A stretch of DNA of 64,000 nucleotides from Sordariomycetes sp. S80-01Y (taxonomy: Eukaryota > Ascomycota > Sordariomycetes). Within the stretch, counting starts at the first letter, position 1; the number at the start of each line of letters is the position of its first letter. The translations under genes and the position numbers were made by a program. Positions 46,701-58,700 of the stretch are shown in pieces. Where the stretch lies: positions 496,001 to 560,000 of the forward strand of contig JAXQJY010000029.1 of NCBI GenBank assembly GCA_037042185.1. The letters run 5' to 3'. Below the pieces are notes generated by a model. That model searched no databases. It was not told the DNA's origin and saw only the letters and a list, made by a program, of their open reading frames with translations.

Positions 46701-49700
46701 GACTCAGTCCTCGCCTCCCCTGATCGACGGCCTAGTGCACAGCATGATTAAGACCAGAGGGGAGGAGAAAGGTACCGATAAGGTGGCAATCTGCTCGTGG
46801 GATGGCGAAATTACTCACCAAACCCTTGACACACTGTCTTCTCGTCTTGCTGGAGCCCTCGCTGAAAGAGGCATTGGCGCAGGCACGTTTGTACCCTTTT
46901 GCCTGCACAAGTCACATCTAGCGGCTGTCTCAATGCTTGCCATCTTGAAATGCGGTGCAGCATTCGTCCCTCTGGACCCGTCGCATCCGGATACACGGCT
47001 CGGCATGATCTTGGAAGACATCGACGCCACTGTTGTTCTTTGCTCTCCCTCTCAATCGGAACGCTTTACCCAACTTGGAAAAGATCCAATGCCGCTCACG
47101 AAAGATTCCGTGGATGCTCTTGCATTGCCTCGAGCACTTCCCATGGGTCTTCCCGAGAAGCCAGCTTATGTCATATTCACATCGGGAACAACTGGCAAAC
47201 CCAAGGGTACTATCGTCAGTCACAGGGCCTTCTGCTCAGGAGCTGTTGCCCATGGACTGGCAATGGGCATCAATGCTCATTCAAGAGTGTTGCAGTTTGC
47301 TTCATATACCTTTGACGCCAGCATAATGGAGGTTCTGACCACATTGATACATGGTGGGACTGTGTGTATACCCAGCGACGAAGAAAGGCTCAATGACATT
47401 ACCGGGGCCATCAACCGACTGAATGTTAACTGGGCTTTGCTGACGCCATCCGTTGCTCAACTCATCCTACCCTCAATGGTACCTTCGCTGGAGACATTGG
47501 TTTTGGGTGGAGAGGCGATGTCCGCTGCGCTCCTTGCTACTTGGTCCTTACCATCTGTACGTTTGATGAATGCGTACGGGCCGAGCGAAACATCTGTGGT
47601 AGCCGCTGTCAACTCAAATGTCACATTTGATTCTGGTCCAACCAACATTGGACGGCCGGTTGGGAGCGTTTGCTGGGTTGTCGATTCTAGCAACCACGGC
47701 AAGCTGGTGCCTGTCGGTGCACTCGGAGAACTTGTAGTAGAGGGTCCAATTCTCGCCGACGGGTACCTCAAGAACCCCGACAAGACGTCCGAATCATTCA
47801 TCACCAATCCCAAATGGTGCACACAATTTTCCGGTCACTCCACGTCTGGCCAGCGAAAGATGTACAAGACTGGCGATCTTGTGAAATTGGCCGAGGATGG
47901 GTCTATCATATTTCATGGCCGTAAGGATGACCAGGTCAAGATCAACGGACAAAGACTTGAGCTATCCGAAGTTGAATATCACATTACTACGGACCCCTCG
48001 GTACAGCATGGCCTGGTAACAGTCCCTGCGTCCGGGCCGTTGAGCAAGCAGCTTACAGCAATCATTTCTCTCAAGGCCCTGGGCAATATTAATTCGGAAA
48101 CGAACAGGGGCTCTATCAATATTGTTGAAAAGCAATCCGGCGCTTTTCACCTGACAGGACTACGTGAGAGAGTCGCATCTCATCTTGCTGCATATATGAT
48201 ACCATCCAGATGGATCATCATTGAAAATTTCCCCCTTCAGCCTTCAGGGAAGCTGGATCGCCGACAGGTTCTGAACTGGGTTGTTGGGCTGAGCGAAGAG
48301 GTTCATGATGCCGTTTTGAGTATCGAGGAAAACATTATTGGCCTCAATAGAGAACCTTCGGACTTGGAGATTCAACTCCGATCAGCCTGGGCCAAGGTTC
48401 TTAACTTGAAGGACGAGAAGATTCCTTACAACCAGTCATTCCTCCACTTGGGAGGAGACTCAATATCGGCCATGAAATTGATGGCAGTATGTCGCTCTTC
48501 CAACCTGGCCCTCAATGTCGGACAGATCATGCAGAGCAGTTCGATTGTGGATCTGGCACAACACGTTACCCTCGTCGAAGATGTCGTGTACGACGTGGAG
48601 GTCGAGGAGCAGCCATTAGAGCTGTCTCCCATACAGAAGGTCTACTTTGATTGTATGGGGACTAAATCGACTCACTTCAATCAGAGCTTGCTTGTCGGTA
48701 CGACACGCACGATTGCCGTTCACGAACTATCGGTCGCGCTGCAAAAGATCGTACAGTCTCACAGTATGCTTCGTTCTCGATTCTTCCAGGAAGACGGAGT
48801 CTGGTTTCAGAGAATTGCGACAGACGTCGACGGATCATTGTGTGTCAGGTCCCATCTACACGTCGACAACAGTCAGGCCTCAGTTCTCATGCATGAGAGC
48901 CAAAAGTCTCTCGACATATCTGCAGGACCTTTGATCGCTGCTGATCTGTTTGATATGGATGCTTCTGGAGATCAAATGATTTTGATTGTGGCACATCATC
49001 TCGTGGTCGATGTTGTCTCCTGGCAAATCATTTTGCATGATCTAGAGCAGCTGCTTCTCTCACCAGACACATGTCGGCTCACGAAGTCTCTGCCCTTCCA
49101 GACGTGGACCCGGGCCCAGGCAGCAGAAGCTCGCCGGAGCACACCTGGTGAAGTCTTCCATGACATCCCACCTCCTCACGCCGACCTGGCCTACTGGGGT
49201 ATGGAAGACAAGCCAAACCCTCACGCCGAGTCTATTGTGGAGACGATGAGCCTTGATACATCCCAATCCATACTCCTCCTGGGACCTTGCCATGAGAGTC
49301 TGGGGACGGATGTACCCGATGTTTTGCTTGCCTGTTTGCTCGACTCGTTCCGCAAATCGTTCCCCGATCGTCTGTCTGCTCCTGCCATTTTCAATGAAGG
49401 GCACGGTAGGGAGACCTGGGATAAGTCTATGGATCTCTCCCGAACCGTTGGATGGTTTACAACACTATGTCCAATCTACCTACCGGAGCTACCCTTTGGA
49501 GACACAGATATTGTTGATGTCGTCCGATGGGTCAAAGATTTCCGAAGGAGAGCCCCAGGCAACGGACGCCCTTACTTCGCTCATAGCGTTTATAATCAAC
49601 AAACGCGCGGCGACTTCGATGATTGGCCTCTGGAGATTGCGTTCAATTACCTCGGTAAGACACAAGACGGAAACACGAACGGCTCGATCTTCAAGACCCT

Positions 49701-52700
49701 TGATGGGGGTCTCTTAGATGCCGCCAGCTCGCAATTTGACATTGGAGACGAAGTGCCTCGCCTTGCGCTGATCGAGATAACTGCCACCGCCACGTCAGGG
49801 GCGCTAAACTTCAGTTTCTCTTTCAACCGTCATATGAACAAGCAAGATTCAATCCGACGATGGGTCAACAACCTCAGAGCCTCTCTCACCGGAGCAGCCG
49901 AAAGCCTTTGCGCGGCTTCGGTTCAGCGAACACTTTCTGATTTCCCAATGCTCCCTCTGTCCTACGGCGGCATGGCAGACTTCAAGAGAAGGCTTTCTCA
50001 TGCTGGGAACCTTTCTGTGGACGACGTTGAGGACGCATACCCCTGTTCTCCCGTCCAACAAGGCATAATTATCACGCAGATGAAGAGTCCTGATCGTTAT
50101 TCATACTCGATTACGTTCGAGGTTAACACCCAGTTGCCTGGGGACACTGTCGACGTTCACCGCCTTGCAATTGCATGGCAGGCTACGGTCAAACGACATT
50201 CGACTTTGCGAACAATCTTCCTGGGAGGTCTCAACCAAGATGATTCGATAGACCAGGTTGTCATGAGGAGTATCTGTCCAAATATAGCTACGATGGAGTG
50301 CAACGAGGACGAGCTCCACACGGCTACAAGTGGGCAAACATCGCTTGGCTTTCCTGAGAACCAACCACCTCATCGTTTCAGGGTATTCCAAACACCCAAC
50401 AGACGTGTGGTGTGCGTTCTGGAGATGAGCCATGCCATTGCTGATGGCACGTCTATGCCTATCCTGTTCCGGGACTTGAGCCTCGCTTATGATGGTGTGC
50501 TTCCCGCGTCCCCCGTCTCGGCATATCGACAATTCGTTGCTCACACAAGACGCACTCCGGATTGCGCTGCTACATCCTTCTGGAAAGAATATTTGTCCGG
50601 GGTCGAACCTTGCCATTTCCCAACATTTGCTGGGACGGACACCAAGCCGATTCTTCATTCCGTGGACCAACCTTTATCCAGTGTCAGGGAGCTCCATGAA
50701 TTCTGCATGGCGAGCGGTGTCACTTTGTCGAATCTACTCCAGCTCACTTGGGCCCTGGTCCTCCAAGCCTACACAGGCCTGGATGATGTGTGCTTCGGCT
50801 ACCTCGCCTCTAGCCGAGACGTTCCTGTCGACAACATTGATGAAGCGATCGGAGTTTTCATTAGCATGCTTGTCTTCCGGGTGCAACTGGACCCGAGCGC
50901 GAGCGTCATTGACACATTGAGCCGTGTCAACACAGACCTCATACAGGCCATGCAGCACAAGGGCCTTTCTCTCGCTCAGATTCAACATGAAGTGTCCACG
51001 TCCAACACGGCACTCTTCAATACCGCCTATTCGTTCCAGAGGAGGTCTGTTTCGAAGTCAATGTCTACAGGGACGCTATCTTTCAATGTGCGCGAAGCTC
51101 AAGACCCAAGCGAATACGACATCACTGTCAATGTCGAGGTGTGGGACTCAAACGCCGAACTTCAGTTGTGCTACTGGACGGATAAAATTCCTGACACCAT
51201 GGCCAAGAACATCTCATCAACATTCGATCAGATCCTCACCTCAATTGTGTCTGGCAGGTCGACAACCCCGATTGGTAAACTCACTGTGGTGAGCGAGCAT
51301 TGTACCCAGCAGATTTCCAGCTGGAACAAAGCAGAGCCAGAATATCTCGCAAAGTGTGTGCATCACATCTTCGAACAAAATGCTTCGCAACTCGTCAGTG
51401 ATGCTCAAGCAATCCACGCTTGGGATTCAAGTTTTACCTACAAGCAATTGGATGAAGCTTCTTGGCGTCTGGCCCAGCATCTCACCTCTCTCGGGGTTGG
51501 CCCAAATACTTACGTCCCCTTGTGTTTCGAAAAGTCAGCATGGACTGTCGTGGCTATGCTGGCAGTCCTTAAGTCCGGTGGTGCCTTCGTACCTCTCGAC
51601 CCGGCGCATCCACCAGAGCGAATCAGATTTTTGTTGCACAGCGTTCAAGCAAAGGTCGCTCTGTGTTCGCCTACCCTGACGGATCGAGTGCAGGTTGAGG
51701 GCGTTGATTTAGTTGTCGTCAGCGAAGACACGGTCTTGGAATTGAAGGACCAGAAAATTAAAACCGTCCCAAAACGAGTTACACCTGAAGATGCGGCGTA
51801 CATCATCTTTACCTCCGGCACCACGGGACTGCCCAAAGGCACCATTGTCAACCATGGAGCCTTCAGCACTGGTGGGATCGCTCATTCGAAGGCAATCAAA
51901 ATGGAGTTGGGTAGCCGCGTACTGCAATTTGCATCGCACACTTTCGATGCCAGTATCATGGAGATCTTGACTACTCTCCTTATTGGCGGCTGCATCTGCA
52001 TCCCCAACGATCACGACCGTCTAAATGACCTGCCCGGGGTAATCAGCCGATTCAATGTGAACTGGGCACTCCTGACGCCTTCAGTTGCAAATGTTCTAAA
52101 GCCAGGCAGCGTTCCTTCTCTGAAAGTCTTGGTGACTGGCGGCGAAGCAATGTCTCGGGACCACATCACGAAATGGAGCAAGCATTGTGCATTAATCAAC
52201 GCCTATGGGCCCAGCGAGACGTCTGTTATCGCAACCGCCAGCCTCAAAGTCGATGGAAATGGAACAACGCATGACACGCAGCCTTCGACGATCGGTCGAG
52301 CTGTCGGAAGCCGCAGCTGGATTGCCGACCCCCGAGACCACAACCGTCTCATGCCGATTGGTAGTATTGGCGAGCTCATCGTTGAGGGGCCTATTGTTGC
52401 CAAAGGATATTTGCAAAACGAGACGAAGACGAGAGATGCTTTCATTGACCCTCCTTCATGGAGGCAAAAGATAGCCTTGACCGGGGACCGCAGCGACAAA
52501 ATGTACAAAACCGGAGACCTGGTCGCCTACAATCCCGATGGATCAATCCGCTATATGACCCGGAAAGACACACAAATCAAGCTCAACGGACAAAGAATCG
52601 AGCTCGGTGAAATTGAGCACCATGTCAATCAGAACCTACCATCCGAGATACAGTCAGCTGTTGAACTGGTGATCACGAAGACGAGCGCTTCCTTGGAGAC

Positions 52701-55700
52701 AAAATCATTGGCTGTGTTCCTGACGAGCGACACTCATGCGGAAGTTTCGACAGACGAAATGATAGTCCCGATGAACGATCACTTGATAGGTCTCTGCCGA
52801 AACCTGAAATCGGCTCTTAAGGATGTTTTGCCAGCGTACATGGTTCCCACCATCTACGTTCCACTTGCTAGTATGCCGTGGACGGCTGCGGGAAAGCTCG
52901 ATCGCCACAAGCTGAAAGCCATCGTGCAATCACTGTCTCCGCAAACCGTTGGTACACTCAAGCTTACGGGTGCGCTCCGACAAGCCAAACCCATGACGCC
53001 TGTGCAGATGAAACTACAAAGAGCCTGGAGAAAGGTACTAGGCCATGATTCAGAAACAATCACCAGCGAAGATAGCTTCTTCAGACTTGGGGGCGACTCT
53101 CTTGGTGCCATGAAGCTTGTGTCAGCAGCTAAGATGGAAGATATTGTCCTCTCTGTCATGGATATCTTCAAACATCCAAAGCTCTCAGAGATGGCGGCTC
53201 GATCTCGGCCCTCTCTACAATATGCTGTTTCAACAATTCCCAGCTTCTCACTGCTGGGCAGGCCTGAATCCTCTGAGGCGCTGTTAGCCGAGCTCGCGGA
53301 ACGGTGTGGAGTTTCTAGTAACGACATTCAAGATGCGTATCCTTGCAGCGCACTGCAGGAAGGCCTTGTGACCTCTTCACTGCAAACGCCCGGGGCTTAT
53401 GTAGCTCGGAACGTTTTTGAGTTGCCAAGAACTATCAATGTGGAGAGGTTCAAGCTCGCATGGCAACGTACGGTCGATCACGTCGACATTTTGAGGGCTC
53501 GAATCGTTAATTCGAGCTCATCCAAATCGTATCAAGTGGTTTTACGGGCCACGGAAATCAAATGGGGCTTCAGTAGTAACTTACAAGTTACTTCCGAAGA
53601 ACCTAGATCTGTACCCGGGACTAACGGGGGTTCGTTGTCTTTGTACACCATCGTCGAGGATGGTCTCTCTGACCGCCTGTACTTCGCCTGGACAGTCCAC
53701 CACGCACTCTATGACGCATGGAGCATGCCTTCAATCTTGCGTTTGGCTTCAGAGTATTACATGAACAGCATTAGCATCGACGATTCTCGGCATACCCCTT
53801 ATGTCAACTTCATCAATTATCTTGAGGAAGTTGACACCACTTTGTCCGACAACTTCTGGAGAGCAAAGCTTGGAAGCGCTTCAGTGTCACATTTCCCTCC
53901 TGTTCACCCTCTCCTGGCGAGCGAACATGAATCTGGCGCTACTTTGACGCACATCATTAATTATGACCCAGCTGGCTTGAAGCTCGATACTACGGTTGCT
54001 TCCGTTATCCGCGCCGCATGGGCTTTGGTTCTGGGTTCGCAGACCGGCTCGGATGACGTTGTCTTTGGCGAAACGCTTTCGGGTCGCGATATTGGACTCC
54101 GTGGAATCGAAGAGGTGCTCGGTCCTACTTTGACTACAGTGCCTCAGTGCGTTCATATTGACCGCGACATTACTGTCGCTGATTTCATCAATAAGCTCCA
54201 TCAGAGTTACGTTGAAATGATTCCGCACCAGCATGCCGGGCTGCAAAAGATCAGGCGTCTGGGGAATTCGACAGCACTCGTTTGCGATTTCCGCAACCTT
54301 CTGGTAATTCAGGCAGCTGAAGGAACAAGTGTTGACACTCAACTCATGACCTTAGTGGACGACAATGTGGATTCCGAGAACTTCTTCACCTATCCTTTGG
54401 TTGTGGAATGTGCTATCGAGCCACAATCTTTGAAGTTATCAATCCATCACGACACAAACATCCTCTCGGGCTGGCAAGCCAAGCGGATTGCTCATCATTT
54501 CGATGCAATCATACAGCAGCTTTATTCGACGGAGTCGAATTCCACCGCAAAGGTCTCAGAACTTAGCCATTCCAGCCCCGAAGATATTCAGCTTCTCAGG
54601 GGATGGAACGGAGAACCACAGCCTCACGTGGAAGAAAACATTGCGAGCTCACTCCGCGGAGTTACTCTACGACAGCCCGACACAACTGCAATTCATTCGT
54701 GGGACGGAGAGCTCAAGTACAGCCAACTGCTTCGCCACGCAGAGAGACTCGCCAAATTACTCAGGCTAAAGGGGGTAAAAGCGGAAAAGTTTGTCCCTTG
54801 CTGCCTCGACAAGTCCCTATGGACCACAGTGTCTATGGTTGCAGTTATACTTGCTGGAGGCGCACTTGTGCCTTTGGACCCTATGCATCCACCAGCCCGA
54901 CACGCAGACATTGTTCGAGATTGCGATGCAAGCATCCTTCTTTGCTCCCCACAGCACGAAGAGCGCTTCAAAGATGATTCTGTAGAGAAGATCGTGATAA
55001 CGGATGCTCTCTTCTTGAAGAATCTGTCGGAGATTAGCATGCAACATTCACCTTTGCCTCTGCCGGGTAGCCGAGACGCAGCATTTGTCATCTACACGTC
55101 TGGAAGCACCGGAAAGCCTAAGGGAGTTGTTATAGAGCACCGATCATTGTGCAGCAGCTCCAAAGCATGGATGAGTCGGATGAAATTGACACCCACTTCC
55201 CGGGTGTTCCACTTCACATCCTACGCGTTCGACATTGCCATGGGAGAGATATTCGGGGCTTTAACCATGGGCGCCTGCCTCTGCGTGCCGAGCGAAGAAA
55301 TGCGAACTTGCGATCTTCCCGGGGCCATGAACACTTTGCGAGCAACCTGGGCATTCTTGACCCCCTCCGTTGCCAACATTCAAGAACCAAAGCTCTTTAA
55401 AACCCTCACAACTCTAGTCTGCGGCGGCGAGGCTCTCACGCCAGAGACTATAGAGAAATGGGCGGACAACGTTGAGTTGATGAATGGCTACGGACCGGCG
55501 GAGTGTACCATTTTCTGCGTGGCAAATTCCAATGTCTCGAAGGAGAAGGATCATACAAGAATTGGCAGTGCAATGACTGGAGGCCGAGCGTGGGTGGTTG
55601 ATCCGAGAAATCATGACTTCCTCGTACCCCTTGGTTGCGTTGGTGAGCTACTCATCGACGGCCCTATTGTGAGTCGGGGTTACTTGAAGCAAGATTCCAA

Positions 55701-58700
55701 GACCAAGGAGGTCTTCATCGACAATCCAGCGTGGGCGCACCTTTTTAGCAACGAATCCCTTCGGCTGTACAAGACTGGAGACCTTGTCAGATATTGCCCT
55801 GATGGCAGCTTGACATTCGTGGGTCGGAGAGATCACCAGGTCAAGCTGCACGGTCAACGCATGGAGCTTGGCGAGATCGAAGCCAAACTCGAGATGGACC
55901 CCCTCATTCGCCACGCACATGTCAGCCTGCCTAAAGAGGGCATTTGCAAAGGACGGATTGTTGCGGTCTTGTCTTTAGACGGCTTCGTGTCTGAGACTCC
56001 ATCAATGGCAAAATTGGAGTTGACAACGCTCACACCGTCCCAGCTGGAAGCGACGAGGCCCACAATTGTGTCGATCCAGACGAGAATCCAAGAGGTCCTA
56101 CCAGCGTATATGATCCCGTCTACATGGTTGGTAGTTGAATCTTTGCCATTTTTGGTTTCGGGTAAGCTAGACAGGGCAGGCGTGCTTTCTTGGCTGGCCG
56201 TTATGGACGGCAGTACCTTGCACGATGCCCTATCCTTGAACCCCGTGGACGAACCGACTGGAAACATCTCGCCCAACGAGAAACTACTAAGACGAGTAGT
56301 ATGCTCTGTCCTGAACTTACGCGAGGAGGAAACTCCGTTGACCCTCTCGTTTATCAGCCTTGGCGGGGACTCGATCACTGCAATGCAAGTCATGACCCGG
56401 TGCCGTGACGAGGGCTTCAGCTTGACACTGCAAGACATCATCAGGAGCCGGTCAATCAAGAAGCTTTCCGAGTCCATGAAGGAAGCAACAAAGACAGGAG
56501 ATACCGTTCAAGAGAAGGAGCCTTTGGATCAATACTTTGCTTTGTCACCGATCCAACAACTCTTTTTCAACAACAGCGGGAGCAGCCAGGAAGGTGATCG
56601 ATTCAACCAGAGTCAGCTTCTCAAGTTCAACAGACGCGTTGAACCTGAGGATTTCCAGAGAGCCGTTCACAAGCTTGTGGAGCATCATTCAATGTTGCGT
56701 TCTCGCTTTGGAAGATCTAGTGACGGCCAGTGGAGGCAACTCATATCCGCCGATATCCTAGGGTCCTACAAGACGACCATCCATAAGCTCAACAAGGAGA
56801 CAGGTCTCAGTGCCTTGATAGCCACGGGACAGGCAGAAATAAGCGTCAAAGGCCCTCTGTTTGTTGCCGACCTATTTGAGCAGGAAGATGGGCCTCAGAT
56901 TGTATCGCTGATTGCTCATCACCTTGTTGTGGATATCGTATCATGGATCACGATCATCCAGGACCTCGAGACCCTAATTGAGGCCCCGTCAGCAATTCTT
57001 GCCAAACACTTGTCATTTCAAGCGTGGAACAAGGCCCAGGCCGAGCACTTCAAGAACCTCAATGAGCATAATGACACCACACCATCATTTGAGGTACGAC
57101 CTGCGGACCTTGACTTCTGGAATATGTCGCAAACGACGAACGTGTACGGCGACATGGCGCAGCAAAGCTTTGTCGCATGTGAAGAGGCGACGGTGGCCTT
57201 GGCGCAGGGCGGCGGCTTTTCAGCGCTCAGCACAGAGCCTCTTGATCTGTTCATTTCGTCCCTGCTCCAATCCTTTGCCCTTGTTTTCGAAGAACGAGAG
57301 CTGCCAACGGTATTCAACGAAAGTCATGGCCGAGAAACTTGGGACGATGCAATCAACATCGCTCAAACAGTTGGCTGGTTCACGGCCTTGACACCTGTGC
57401 AGATATCGCTCAGCAACCCCGAAGACAGCATCGAAACCATCAGGAAAGTAAAGGACACGAGGCGAAGTCTCTCAAACCACGGTATTCAGTACTATGGACA
57501 GCAGTACTTGAACGAGACCAAGTCACAAGAGCCACACAAACACAATCCTATGGAGGTGTTAATAAACTTTCTGGGCCGAACACAACAAAACAACAGATCG
57601 GCCTCCCTTTTGGAGCCGTTCGAATACGACACTACGATGGAGGATGCGGCCACAGTCTCTGATGTCGGCGCCGGCACTCATCGTCTTGGCTTATTCGAAA
57701 TTTCGATTTCTCTACATGAGGACGGTATTCACTTCACATTCATGTACAACAAGCGCATGGGTCATCAAGAGCGCATCTCCCAATGGGTATCGAAGTGTCA
57801 TGAGATTTTGATCCAGACCGCCCATCTACTACGGGACACACAACTTGCGCCAACGCTCAGCGACCTTCCGCTCTTGCCCATAAACGACCTTGAGCTGCAA
57901 AGTCTAGTTGAAAGAGTCCTGCCAGCCGCACAGATCAACAACTACGCGCAGGTGGAGGACATCTACCCGTGTTCTCCGATTCAGACCGGCATGCTCCTCA
58001 GCCAAGCCCAAGACCCAACCCGCTACATATTCCACACAGTCGTTGAAGTGCTCGCCCAGAACGCCGAGATCGACGCCCAAAAGCTTTCGAAAGCTTGTGG
58101 TCAAGTTATCGACCGACATGCATCGTTGAGAACAGTTTTTATCAACAGTGTCTACTCTGGTGGTACCTTTGACCAGGTAGTATTGAAGACGTCGAACCAT
58201 CGCATCAGCATCGTCAAGTGCAAAGAGATCCAGGTTATGGCAAAGCTCAATTCAACATCACTTGGAAGAGCAAACGAAGAAAGTGGTCCAAAGCTGCCCT
58301 ACCAGATTACCATTTGCCATACACCACAACAGCGAGTCTTCATGAAGCTCGAAATGAACCATGCCGTCACTGATGGAGCCTCAACTTCTCTGATCTTGAA
58401 GGAAGTTGGCAAGGCATACGAAGAGAGCCTAGATCTTTCCGAAGCTCCTTCATACAAAAACTACATCAATTACATCACTAAGAAGTCCCTCGATACAAGC
58501 CTCAAGTTTTGGATCACCTATCTCGCTGGGGCCACGCCAACCATATTCCCGTCACTGGCACCGTGCTACGATGAGCGCAGGCTACAGTCCAGAACAATTG
58601 ACTTCGGACGCTGGGGTAGTCTGCACAAGCTTGCAGTTGACGCTGGAGTTACATTGCCCACCATAGTTCTGGCGTCATGGGCTCTGCTACTACGGAGGTA

